A stretch of DNA of 64,000 bases from NCBI GenBank assembly GCA_028622995.1, contig JAJQJQ010000013.1:2356001-2420000 (forward strand), in the 5' to 3' direction. The notes under the pieces are model-generated. The model was not told the DNA's origin. It worked only from the letters and a program-made list of their open reading frames with translations, and searched no databases. Origin of the DNA: Panagrolaimus kolymaensis (lineage: Eukaryota; Nematoda; Chromadorea; Rhabditida; Panagrolaimidae). Positions 28,683-40,395 of this stretch are shown here, one piece after another (the stretch's first letter is position 1; each line of letters starts with the position of its first letter). The translations under genes and the position numbers were made by a program.

Positions 28683-31348
28683 ATGACTGAACTTATTATT
28701 ATAGAAAATCCTCAAAAAATAAGTTATTTTCAAAAGTGTAAAATTGTTATAAATAAAATTGAAAAACGTTTATCTTTATTTCCAAATACCGATGGAATTG
28801 ATTTTATTTCAATCAACTTTGTAGAAAAATGTTATCAAAAAAAAGTGAGTAAAATTTTTTTTAAAAATCATATTGAACCACAAAATTATTCCCTTCAGAA
28901 TGTACTATGCTTCTTTCCTGCAAATAATGAATCAAAAAAGTTTATGTTGGTATTCAAAAACGATGCAGTTTGCAAGCAAGTTTATGGTGTAGTTAATGAA
29001 AACAAGGTAAACTTGCCTAAATAAATTTTTGCCTCATTTTGAAAATTTTTAGCTTGACGATAACAAAATTAATGAAAAGTTTGCCATTCAAATATTTGCA
29101 CCAATTCTTGCCGAAATCAAAGATAATAGTAATTCAATGGCGAATTCTCGATTAACTGAAATTATTATTGATTTTGTAAAATCTTTAGAAGGAAAAGAAA
29201 AAGAGCAATTTTTGGTTTTAGCTAAACAAAGCAAATTAGCAAATATATATTCCGCCTTAAGTATCAATGATAATTCCAAAGATACTATGTAAGTAAAAAA
29301 ATTAATTAAAGAATTTAGCAAAATTTGTTTTAGTTTTTTGCATCCTGGACCACATAATAATCTTAAACACTTGATTTCAAACATTCAGCAAGATGTCAAT
29401 CAAACCCATGAATCTAATGGAACTTCGGGTTTGTATTCTTTTATGAATGAAAGCAGCGTCAATGAACGGTAAATTTTCCTACAATAAAATATTAATATAA
29501 AATAGTTTTGATACATTGTTTTGTTTTTAGAAGATTAAGCTTACGTAAAAGACCCTATATTAATAAAAGTAATTATGTTGCCGATAGTAAAAGTGATGAT
29601 GAATTTGAAAATGAAGTACAAAAAGAATATAATGATTCCGATGAAAATATGTAAGCTTTTTACCCTTTTTTTATTTACACTAAAATAAAAAATCGTTTTT
29701 ACGAGTCTAAACAAAGGGAGCCGTCGTAAGGATTTACCCAGCTTGCTGAGAGACTCCCTTTAAATAAAATATGAAATTAATTTTTTAACATTAGTTTTAT
29801 TTTAAAAATAATTAAATTTAAAAACCTTTTAGTCATGTTCTAAAAAAACAAAAAATTTCTGTTAATGTTCTTACAAACTTGAATTTACCAATCGATCCAG
29901 AAAATTATAAAACGGTTACATATGAAGTTTTTGGTAAACTCAAAACTCGGCTACTTATTTTCACTTCCCCGAAAAAAGATTTTTGTTATGAATATTATTG
30001 GGATAATACTCAAAATTATTTTATTTGTTGTGGATGTGCAACGTCCAGGCCAAATAAAAAATTAGTTAATGCTATTAAAACTCGAGATATAAATGGCAAT
30101 GAATGCATTAAACTAAAGGGAGCTGAACATATTTGTGAACCAATTGAATATAATCCTGAAAAATATAAAGATCAAGAAATTGTTAAAGCTTCTGATTTCA
30201 AGTTTTACGAACGATGGTCTTATGGAAAAATGGTTCAAAAACTTGCTATTTTTCTAAACGCAAAGCATGATTTGTGTTATGAGTATTCAAAAATCAAAGA
30301 GAATTCATATCAATGCTTTAAATGCTTAAATGTAAATAAGAAGCATTTTGTGTGTGCAAAACATATTGAAGCTGACACAAACGAAGAAACTTATATTCAT
30401 TTATCTCATGTAAAGCATATTTGTAAACCGCAAAAATTTGATGGAGATGAACCCCCAACAAAAACTTTTGTGAAAAAACCAAGATTTAAATTGGAGAGTT
30501 ATGGAAATTATCATCGTATGCCAAAAAAGAGATTAAGTATTTTTGATTTAAATGATTCAAGTCTTTGTTACACGTATCATAAATCTGGAAAATATTATGT
30601 TTGTCATGAATGCAATAAACTTAAAAAGTATATTGGGGCTAGAATTTGGAAAGATGAAAATGATGAAGACTTTGTTGAACTTTTTAACATTAAACACGAA
30701 TGCAAGCCTCAAAAATATGTTCCTATAAGTAATGACTCCAATAATGAAATAGAAGATTCAAACGCATCCTTACCGGAAATTGAAGAAAATGCCATGGAAA
30801 CATTAAAGAATAATCCAGTTTTTTGTGATTTGAAAAATGATGAAAATATTATCAAGAAACCAAATTACCGAATTGATCATATTGCTAAAATCGATAGTTC
30901 ATTGATTCAAGAATTAACTATTTTTGATTTTTCTAATTCGAGTCTATCCTATATTTATTATTTCCATTCACGCGACAAAGTATTTATTTGTAGGGCTTGC
31001 AAATTGAAGGGTAAATATATCAAAGCCAAATTTCACCCAAATGAAAATCACGAAGAATCTTTCATCGAAATTGGAAAAGCTAAACATATTTGCAGTCCTC
31101 AACCAAATGAAAAAATTCTCCAAAGCCATGAATTTAAACATCAAAAAGACGAAAATGGAAAGATTTTAAAATTATTTATTTTCAATTCTGAAGATAAAAA
31201 ATTCTGCTACCATTTTTCTTCGATTTTTGTGGGAAACAAATTCCGTTGTAAGGGATGTTATAGTAAAGACTTGCAACTTTTACAAGCTAAAATTTTTGAA
31301 AATGAAAATAAAGAATATTACGTTAAAACCAGTGGATCCACAATTTAA
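28683..31348 (+). CDS. C2HC zinc-module array protein, gene 3, 3' end replaced by Helitron insertion
   Basis: Exons 28683-28844, 28899-29006, 29053-29288, 29334-29468, 29531-29650 and 29833-31348 give 758 residues as the allele stands. The first five exons carry the family N-domain (MTELIIIENPQKISYFQKCK), helical block (APILAEIKDNSN), RRLSLRKRP box and acidic stretch. Five modules follow; the type-2 module found in genes 2 and 4 is absent, module 1 running straight to KYKDQEIVKASDFKFYERW. The reading frame enters a Helitron at 31329, so the protein ends TSGSTI and the fifth module lacks its HxC ligands. Joining 31328 to 39721 restores an in-frame ending (771 residues in all) in GSFEHVCTPVKYEETNQE, the expected family tail. 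The rest of the gene looks intact. Confidence 0.88.
29713..29761. other. Intronic stem-loop with AAAGGGAG/CTCCCTTT arms
   Basis: Inside the last intron of array gene 3, an 8-bp perfect inverted repeat encloses about 33 bases that are much richer in G/C than the intron (GCCGTCGTAAGGATTTACC and GCTTGCTGAGAGA). It could be a small intron-hosted RNA or a short mobile element footprint. No family recognised. Confidence 0.3.
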
Positions 31349-31758
31349 ATAAAACTTTGTGAAATTAAAAATTATCGTATAAAAATTGCATATTAGTAGG
31401 ATAGCCATCTTTCATTCAAAATAACAGAAACAATTTTTTTTTCTCATGCTTGCTCTCATTAGTGCATTTTTTGATTTCATGATATTTAGCCAAGAAAAAG
31501 AAGCATCACTCGTTTTTATCTTTCAATCAGTTGTTTATGCTTGATTTTTGTGCTTCGTTTCTGTTGGGTTGGCTATAGTTTGTTTAGCTTTTTGCTTTGT
31601 TTTGTGATCGTGATTATTTTCGTGTTTCTCCCTTGTTTATAATCGTTAGCGCGCATATATTTTAGATTGCAAATTTCACCATCAAACTCAAGAAAAGAAA
31701 GAAGAAAAAAGGAAAAAGAAAAAAGAAAGAAAATAAGAAAGGAAAAGAAGAAGAAAAA

Positions 31759-31870
31759 AGCATTTGTAGCTTTAAAAGAAAATAAAGCATTTGTAGCTTA
31801 TAAAGAAGAAAAGCGTTTGTAGCTTAAAAAGAAGAAAAGCATTTGTAGCTTAAAAAGAAAAAGAAGAAAA
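31759..31870 (+). repeat. Tandem repeat, about 4 units of 26-30 bp, in Helitron 3' region
   Basis: Each unit contains AGCATTTGTAGCTT (one unit has AGCGTTTGTAGC) followed by an A/G-rich spacer such as AAAAAGAAGAAA. It lies in the noncoding 3' part of the Helitron, preceded by a purine-rich tract (31690-31758). Confidence 0.85.
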
Positions 31871-32421
31871 ATCAAAGACAGTCAAGTGCTGTTTCGGTAT
31901 GTTTATTAACTGTTTGAGTTGGTGGTGTAGTCTTTGTTTTATTGTTTAGTGAGTTACGATCCCAAAATCTTGTTATTTATAGTTGAGACCTCTTCCTCTA
32001 TTCCCTCCCATTGCTTATAGCGATATAAGGCTTAATACTAATAGAAACAAAATAAGAATTTTTAAGATTTATTATAAGAACAAACAAACAATTTTAATAG
32101 TAATAAACGAAACAAAAACAAAAACGATTGAGAAAAGTGTTGGTGTAATTTAGGAGTGACACACGGCACCTTGTTTTTTTGTCAAAAAAAGCTAAAACTT
32201 GAAGAGATGTAAGCAGCATTTGATGAGAAAAGTTTGTTGAGAAACGACCATGAGATATTTTGAGAATTGACAGGAGATTAACGACAACGCATTGAAGAAC
32301 CTCAACAGATATTAGGACCAAAAGATATTGAGATGAAATATGAGATGAGCAAAAGATGATTGTTCAAGAAGCTGAAGATTAACGACACGCAAGTGAAGAA
32401 CCTTGACAGCTTGGCGATAGT

Positions 32422-35400
32422 TTATTGCCGATTTACTTGTTGATTCATAGCATTGATAACTTCTTTGAAGACGATGTTGGTAGTATGAGGAACTTTCTTT
32501 CCATTGACGGTTGCAGTGTTTTCATTGCTCACGAAAATTTTGATATCTTGACGACGTCGTACACGACTAACAGCAACATAGCATTGACCATGAGAAAATG
32601 ATGGAGTGTTGAAGATGATACCAACCTTGCTTAAAGTTTGACCTTGAGATTTGTTGATTGTCATTGCGAAGGCAGGACGAATAGGAAGTTGATACCTTGT
32701 ATATTCAGGCAATGAGTCATCAGATTTGTCAGAAAAGTTGTTCGGTATAGCAACGATTGGTACTAATTGACCTTTTGAGCTTCCAGTGATGATACGACAG
32801 CCAATGTAATTTGCACCCATATTTTCAACAACCATGCGTGTTCCATTGCAAAGACCAAGGCGAATATCCAAGTTTCGGGTGAGCATCACAACGCTGCCAA
32901 CTTTAAGACGAATAATATTAGATGGAATTGATGAGTGTTCAAATCTTGCAAGTTCTTCAGCATCATAGTTGTCACGTAAGAATTCATCTTCAGGATAAGA
33001 AGTGTTTGACATGATATTAACAGATGCAAATTCTTTATGATCACCGGGAAGCATCGAGATGATACGTTCATTGAGATCTTTGACAGTTTCGTTCAGAGGA
33101 GCCATAAGAACAGCTTCAGAAACATATTCGAGGTATTCAGCAGATTTAGGATCATCAAATAATTTAGCAGGATAAACGAAATTCAAGACGGAATTTTGAT
33201 CGTAGCAGACAATATCATCTGGAAGTTGGATTTTTGATGGACCAAAAGAACATTGAACTCGACCATTACCAACATCACTCAACCATGCAGAGTATGAAGG
33301 ATCATTAGCAGCACGAACATTAGTTGTCAAAGAGTAAATCTTGAAGTTTTCTCTGAAGAGAGGAGAGCATAACAAAGAAGCTTCATAGGATGATCGAGCA
33401 GTTTCATGGCGCATGACAGGTAGTAGTTGTTTGAAGTCACCACCAAGGACAACAGTCTTGTTTCCAAATTTCGAATGATGTTCATCGATTCCAACCAAAT
33501 TCCTAATCAAAGAAGCGACGTGTTGCAGGACAGATTTATGTTGCATAGGACTTTCATCCCAAATAATCAAATCAGCTTCAATAATTAGTCGAGCAAGTGG
33601 ATCATTTGGAGCAATGTTGGGTTCTTGATGGATGTCCAAAGGAATTCGGAAAGCAGAATGAGCAGTTGTACCACCATCAAGGAGAATAGCAGCAATTCCA
33701 GTTGAAGCAACAGCGATGACCTTCTTTCCCATAGCTCGAAATCTTCTAATCATAGTGTTGTAGACGAACGTTTTGCCGGTACCACCACTACCTTGCAAGA
33801 AGAAAAGACGCTCACGGTTACGATCAGTTGGATTAAAAAGAGCTTGTTCCACTTTATCAACAAAAGCACGTTGTTCAGTGTTCAAGTTTTCATAGTCTTC
33901 AGCACCATCGTTAGAATCAGGAGGAAAAGCATCATTGATCGCATCCATCAAGTCATCTTCAGAAACATCAGGAAGTTTAAAATCAGCAGTGGTTTTTTGA
34001 TGATGAAAGAGAATCGAGGCAATGTGAGCAAGAGCACGTTGAATTCGAATTTCCTTTGAGATATCAGCATTTCGATCGATGAGCAAATCACAGTACTTTT
34101 CCCATAAAGCTACAGCATCAAGAGGTTCGTTGTACACCAAAAGAAGAGCGAAAACAACACGGCATTGGCGAGGCATGAATTCTTTGGTAATTTCATCCAT
34201 AGTTGTGTAGCAAATGGTATCATCAATATATAGATTTCGAGCTACAGCAGCAGCACGATAAGTTGGAAATACTTCTCCATTGAAAGTTCGAATAGCTTCA
34301 TAATTTGGAGGACCTTTGACATGCTTGAGAAGTTCACGCATACAATAAAGTTCCACGTCACTTGGATAGATAGTACGAAGGCGGCCAACAACTTTTCGAT
34401 CACGAACACGTCGATTCCATTTCTTGTTCTTGTAGTCCCATGTGTAATATTCATTTACTTGATGATAATATAAGTTGATGGAGCGAGTTGAAAGATCAGC
34501 AGCAGTGTAAACATTTGGATTTGCAGCAATTTCAGAAAGTTCTTGATTCACTAACTTGAAAAAAGCAGTAAGCCTTGAGACAGCTCGCGCTTCGGTTTCG
34601 GCACCGCTATTTTCAGTTAGGTTCTTCAATCTTTCTTCAGTGTCTTCAGGATTGAATATGACGTTGTGATTATCTTCAAGATGGACTTCATGTTCTTTAA
34701 TTGAATGAGAGCATCGGGTCGTGAACATAGATAAGAGACTTTCAACAGCTTCAGCAGCACCAACGCATCTCATCTTTCGGAATTGGACGATTTCGTTATA
34801 GTCAACGACGTTGTTATTTTGAGTTGAATTCTTCATTTCACGAACAGAGACAAAGGCTTGATCATTTCCTTTGAAGATGTATTTGTACAAATATTTGATG
34901 CATTTGATTCCACCACAGTGTTCAACGTTGATATGCGAATTGTATTTCAAGAGCAAGTAACGATTATGTGCGATGATGTATTGATTTGTAATAGGAACAT
35001 TACGACGTTTACCATTAGCACCAACTTCAACAGATCTACCATCATCTGGACGCTTCAATTGAGCATAACCATCGAGACGCATAACAGTTTCTTCAGTATA
35101 AGGCTTTGGGAAGTCCTTTCCACAAATGCCTGGTTGTTTTCCATTTCCGCAAACAGCTTTACATCTTTTTGGATCATGAACCATAAGTGTCATAACAGTA
35201 TCATAGTAGCGTCGTTGATAGTCAGCATCGTAAGAAAGATCAGAATCATCAGGTTTGACAGGAATTTGAGCAGATATGAGATCATCGACTTCTTCAGGAA
35301 TGTTGTACTTGTAGTCGTCTTCCATGATGAGGAGCATATGAAGATGTGGCATACCCCGTTTTTGATGTTCCAATGATACAGAGTAAGCTTTAACTTTACC

Positions 35401-38400
35401 AAGAGTATTCTTTTTCAAGACATCTTCAAGAAATTGCTTAGCCTTCAGGTTGAATACACGACAGATGAGATCAGGTCGATCAATCCAAGTTTCAGCGGGT
35501 TGATTGTTATCGCCACGTCGAAGATTTTCCGTGATTTCTCTCCACTTTGGGTTTCCAGTAAATGTTACGAAGAGTGAAGGCATGCCATGACGATTACAGA
35601 GAGCAATGTTGTCCTTGAACCTTTCTTGCATATAACGATTGCCACCACGGAAATTCTTGTTGAGCATCACGATTTTACCAAGCTTTTTACCACGAAGTTG
35701 TTCATCACGATCAATCCTTGCTTGTAGAGCATCACGAAGTCGGCTGCATTGTTCATATCGCTTTTGCTTTGATGGATCAGATTCAAGTTGTTCCAGCTTA
35801 TCAAGACGTTGACGAAGCACATTGAGATGACCATTGATGATGAAGATTTGGCTGAGAGTTTTTTGGCCAGTTACAGGATTGAAGTTGTTCTTTTGTTGAT
35901 CTGTACGATCATACAATAACGAAGTGTAGTGTTGCTTCATTGAAACGTTTTCATACTTCTTCGAAATTGGCAATTCTTCATCATCATCAAGTTCTTCAGC
36001 TTCAGAATCACTTCTAAATTCAGGATCACTTTCAACATCATTAGCAGTAAGATATCGAGTAGCAGGATCAAGCTTCTTGAGATTAGGATGCCATCCTTCT
36101 TGACCAAAGACGAAAATGAGAGGATAAGCAGCAGCATCAGCAAATGAATCGAAATGAGGAACATAGCGAATACTGTTGCTTCCATCTTTAGAAATTCCAA
36201 ACCAAAGACCTTTTGGAGGAGCATCAAGATCATAAGAGCGATAGATAGAGAAAACTTGCCCATTGACGGTAGGAAGATTGAGACGTCCTGGATGAGTATG
36301 TTGATCATTTCCGTTTTCCCAAACCAAATAGAATTTTCTGAGTTCAGTTCCTTCAGCAGCACATTTAGCTTCTTCATCAGCAAGGATTTGTCTCATGTTT
36401 TTCAACATGTCAGCAAGAGGATGATATTGACGCAGCATAGCTTCTAACAATCCAATAAGATCTTTGTTCTTTGCGGCATCATCAGCTTTGAAATGTAATT
36501 TTTTAACAGCATCAGATAGTCGATTGTTGAGAGCTTGATCGGAGTCGATGCAGTAGTTTTGAGCAAAAGAAGGAGCTTCTCCATCCATAGGTACCAAATC
36601 ACCTGCATTATGACGTAATTCCCCTTCAATCTTGAAAGCATCAGCATGTCGAGTAACCTTTGCTTGTGTTGAAACCATTGCCATTAAACTATTGAATTGT
36701 TTAGGATGAGTCCAGAAATCGCTGAAGGAGGCAATTTGATCCCATCGAGCAGGCATCGGAGGAATATCAGGCATTGGAACAGCACCTTTAGCACAACAAC
36801 CACCCAAAGATTCACAATGGAAGAGGAAAGCATTACAATAATGACATCTTTTATTCATAGGACCGAGATAATGTGGATCAGGATTGATTCCAGAGCTTCG
36901 AAGTCCAATAGGTTTGCCAAGTCGAAGAGTTGAGTTTCTTTTTGATGTCATTCTTTCATCATATAATCTTCTTGTATTATCAGTTCTTGGTATGATTCTT
37001 TGAGATTTTCTTAGAGGTACAGATGGTTGAGGTGTCGATAATGGTGCAGCTTGAACATGTTGAATCAAATCATTCTCAGCTGGAAGTTCAAGTTGAGATG
37101 GATCAATAAGAGGAAGTGGTTGGTTCAGTTGTCTTTCGAAAGCTGTAGGTAACCATGTATCAAGATTCGTACGATGCCATTCATCTTTGTCTTTATTCAA
37201 CTCATATAGCATGTTCAACAAATATTGCATTCGATATCTTTCAGTGGCCATGTTGAGACGATGATCAAATTTCATTGAGTAGCCGTGGAATGCGAGATTT
37301 TCAGCGATTAGAAGTTTATGAGGTCCACAGTTAAAACCATCCCGTTGAAAATCAAAAGTTGAAGTGTCAGCTCTTCGAGGTACAATGTGGTGATCAATGA
37401 TTTCAGCAGCTTTGAGTTTTTCAATAATGGATGTACATAGAGCAAGTTCGTCAGCATAAATTTCTCCAGAAGTAGCAGCAGATTGAAGAGTGTCATAGTA
37501 ATCTGCATGACCAAGCAACACATGAATAGCAAGAAGAGTCCAGTGATTTCCATTCATAACGTTGAGAGGACACAAAATAAGTTCAGGATTATCAGGATAC
37601 ACGAAGAGGAAGTTTTTTATGTTTACATTGACGTTGTTAGCATGCGAATGGACAAAAAGCGAATCCAACACAGCGATTCTTAGAAATGTTCCATAGCGAA
37701 CAGCGTGTCCAGCCATAGCACCAAGATATGCAAGCATTTTAACATCATTGAACCATTCATTCCTATCACGTTGATAATCACTTTGAATTCGGACATGATG
37801 GAATGGAAGTCGTTCATAATCAGGTGGTTCAATAAATGCATTGTCATCATCAAGCATCAAAGAATCATCATGTTCATGAGCAAATTCAGCACCTTCTTCG
37901 ATAACACCTGAGACTCGAGATTGATGATCCTGAAAAACAAATGAATAAAGACATTGAAAGAAAAAGCATTCGAAGTAAATGGTTTGATTAAAAAACAAAA
38001 GGATAAAACATACGATATCATGTTCAGAATGATGTTGACAATCATCGTCATCGATTACAATATCATCGGTATCATTAGCAGTTTCTTTGTTTACAGTTGA
38101 GCCTCGAGATTGATGATCCTGAAAAATAAATGAAATAAGACTTTGAAAGAAAAAGGATTGCAAGTAAATGGTTTGATTAAAAAACAAAAAGATAAAACAT
38201 ACGATATCATGTTCAGAATGATGTTGACAATCATCGTCATCGATTACAATATCATCGGTATCATTAGCAGCTTCTTTGTTTACAGTTGAGACTGGAGATT
38301 GATGAACCTGAAAAACAAATGAATAAAGACATTGAAAGAAAAAGCATTCGAAGTAAAAGGTTTGATTAAAAAACAAAAGGATAAAACATACGATATCATG

Positions 38401-39161
38401 TGCAGAAAGATGTTGACAATCATCGTCATCGATTACAATATCATCGGTTTCTTTAGCACCTTCTTCGAAAACAGCTGAGGCTTGTGAATGAAATACCTGA
38501 AAAATAAATGAAATAAGACTTTGAAAGAAAAAGGATTGCAAGTAAATGGTTTGACTATAAAACAAAAGAAAAAACATACGATATCATGTCCATGTTCATG
38601 TTGACAATCATCGTTATCATCAAATTTGTAAGCATTAGCTACTTTATGTTCGGTATCAGCAAGAGCATTACGTTTTGCATTAGGTTCAAGTACATCTTCA
38701 TTAGCTCGTCGTTTGATAGCAGCAGTTCGAGTTGTTGGTGAAGCTGTTTGATCAAGTTCATTATCAGTTGATTGAATAGCTCGTTTATCCTGAATAATAT
38801 AATAATTAAGCAATTGAAAGAAAAGCATTTTGAGGAAAAGCATCTCAAGCAAAAGTTAATAAACAACAAATACGCAAGGTGAAGCAACTAAAGGCTAACT
38901 GCAGAAGGTTAAGAAAAAAACAAATAACAAAAAAATAACGCTTACAATAATATGTTCAGATTCATGTGAATTTTGTGCTTCAGTTGTATCCATAGCTTCA
39001 CCATTTATCGTTGCTGTTGTAGTTGTTGGTTGTGGAGCAGTTGAAGGTGTTGTTGAATCATTTGATGGTCTTCTTCGAGCTTCTTCTTGAGTTCTCACTT
39101 TTCTTTTTGCCGTTGCATCTCTAGCTTTTGTTGCAGATGATTTCTTCCTTTTTGGTGGCAT
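32422..39161 (-). CDS. Helitron RepHel protein with Ulp1/C48-like protease domain (HUH nuclease + Pif1 helicase)
   Basis: Six phase-0 exons: 38946-39161, 38580-38789, 38392-38496, 38203-38307, 38014-38118 and 32422-37929, giving 2,082 residues. In order: basic N-terminus (MPPKRKKSSATKARD); three duplicated 35-residue exons with DDIVIDDDD; a Ulp1/C48-like domain with apparent triad NHW (His about 376), YYDTL (Asp about 393) and QRDGFNCG (Cys about 448); a Cys-rich zinc motif CHYCNAF (about 607); the Helitron Rep domain with HUH motif GMPHLHMLL (about 1107) and two-tyrosine motif KYLYKYIFKG (about 1260); and a Pif1/SF1 helicase with Walker A GSGGTGKT (about 1626), IIWDESPM, GGDFKQLLP, TINKSQGQTL and YVAVSR. 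All key residues look intact. Rolling-circle transposition is the known role of RepHel; deSUMOylation or other protease activity is inference. The start at 39161 is the first Met of exon 1's frame. Confidence 0.92.
38014..38580 (-). repeat. Triplicated exon-intron unit in the Helitron gene
   Basis: Exons 38392-38496, 38203-38307 and 38014-38118 are each 105 nt, separated by introns of about 84 bp with near-identical sequence (period about 189 bp). Each exon encodes a [V/D]xxHQS start and an HDI end around TDDIVIDDDDCQH (first copy KETDDIVIDD). The end of exon 2 (DDNDDCQHEHGHDI) and the start of exon 6 (DHQSRVSGV) are diverged versions, so the unit was probably amplified from one ancestral exon. 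All units are phase 0, so copy number can change without frameshift. Confidence 0.9.
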
Positions 39162-39720
39162 CGTTGTTAAATGATTACTAAAAAACAAAAAATAAAAGAA
39201 TCTCAAGGAAAAAAATATCACGGAAAAAACATTATCCAAAATAAAAATGTTTGACGAAAAAAATATGCGAAAATAAAGCGCCTTCAAAAGCGTGTGATGA
39301 AGAAAAAAAATTGCAGCAGTCAAGCGCCTTCACCATAGTTCCGCTCTCCCAAAGCGAAAAACGCAGGTTGCGAAAAAAATTTTATTTTTTGGAAAAAATT
39401 TGACATCGAAAAACATGCTCGCCTAACTTTTCTGAGAAGCCCAGAAACTTTTATTCAAAATCTAAAAGCAAAATCAAATTCGTCATATATCGGTACTATT
39501 ACTGACGGAAAGTTTCAGCCATTTTCCGAGGATAGAAAAAAAGTTTTAGTCAAAAAACATGTTTTTTTGGTCAAAAAAAATTTTCATATTATTTGAGAAT
39601 TGTTGACTATATAATGATCCCCATAGTCTACGGATTCAGAATCTGTAAAAAAAATTGATATATACGTAGCCGGAAAAATCAGGATGGAGAAACCCCTCTT
39701 ACTTTTTTGTGTAAAGAGAA

Positions 39721-39779
39721 TGGGGAGTTTTGAACATGTTTGTACTCCAGTTAAATATGAAGAAACCAATCAAGAATGA
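39721..39779 (+). pseudogene. Severed 3' end of array gene 3
   Basis: Reads GSFEHVCTPVKYEETNQE then stop, matching the closing HxC motif and tail of the last module in genes 2 (GNFEHICTPVIYESIK) and 4 (GNYQHICKPIKYAN). It has no upstream exon of its own and directly abuts the Helitron 5' end. It is followed by ordinary 3' flanking sequence and then the gene 4 promoter. Confidence 0.88.
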
Positions 39780-40142
39780 AAAGTTTTGTTAATACATTTT
39801 TTTCTCAAAAATAGTTTGATCTTTTTATAAAAAAAGGAATCTGTGTTTTTATTTTGTAATTTTTTCGACTCTGGAATGTTTTGTCCATAAATAAATTTCT
39901 TAAATAAAAAAAAATGTTCAAAATTTCTTTGCTAAAAGCTATGTTTTAACGAAGACATCATAATTTTTTTAACCAATGAATGAGAATGAGATTGAAAAAA
40001 GTGAGAGTTTGAGAACACTATTTATGAATTCCTTTAGAGAAAGAACAAAAACAAAACAAAAAATTGCTTTGTGATCTTACAATTTTTCAGGACACACCAA
40101 AAAATTGAAGGTAATGGCCAAAAATTTAAAACTATGTATTTA
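39780..40142. other. Original 3' flank of array gene 3
   Basis: AT-rich with AATAAA at about 39889-39894. No coding signal supported; frames near 40034-40240 are low-complexity. Confidence 0.5.
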
Positions 40143-40208
40143 TTTGCGCCAAAAAAAGATTGATATCGTTTGTTTGTTTGAAAACCAATTGTCATTTTTT
40201 GGCGCCAT
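40143..40208 (+). promoter_or_regulatory. Paired E2F-like sites of array gene 4
   Basis: TTTGCGCCAAAA at about 40143-40154 and TTTTTGGCGCCATTTT around 40196-40211, about 190 bp before the start codon. They are followed by GTTGTTGCTCTAAA (about 40260), a block shared with gene 2. Confidence 0.5.
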
Positions 40209-40395
40209 TTTTTATATTCGTTCAAAAAAAAAGCTTGCAAAAGAATATATCTTTTTTTGTTGTTGCTCTAAATGAACGCATAATCTTTTGTGGTTTTGTT
40301 CATCAAAAAAAGGTTCAAAAAAAAAATAATATTATTCATTTATTGATCAATATAATCTTTCTTCCAAAAACTGAGTGAAAAAACTTGGTTAAAAA

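Larger units (their letters stand above)
31329..39720 (-). mobile_element. Autonomous Helitron (8.4 kb) inserted in the last exon of array gene 3
   Basis: The boundaries come from the interrupted host codons: host A at 31328 and host T at 39721. Read on the minus strand the element begins TTCTCTTTACAC and ends CTGG, matching the CTRR 3' terminus and the A|T host site of Helitrons. A perfect palindrome GTGGATCCAC (31332-31341) overlaps the terminal G, where Helitrons carry a terminal hairpin. No target duplication is present, again as expected. Contents: a 2,082-residue RepHel gene (32422-39161), about 0.56 kb of 5' and 1.1 kb of 3' noncoding DNA, including a 26-bp tandem repeat. The long unbroken main exon suggests it is young and possibly active. 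The canonical 5' end is TC; here it is T-TC, so the boundary may be off by one base. Confidence 0.9.

Noticed and set aside
31680..31870. Repeated units as a possible CRISPR array
   Set aside because: Units are 26-30 bp with no unique spacers, in an eukaryotic Helitron; a plain minisatellite.
34858..35376. 172-codon plus-strand frame and several others between 33.7 and 37.9 kb
   Set aside because: All are antisense or off-frame to the Helitron replicase, which has every catalytic motif in frame.
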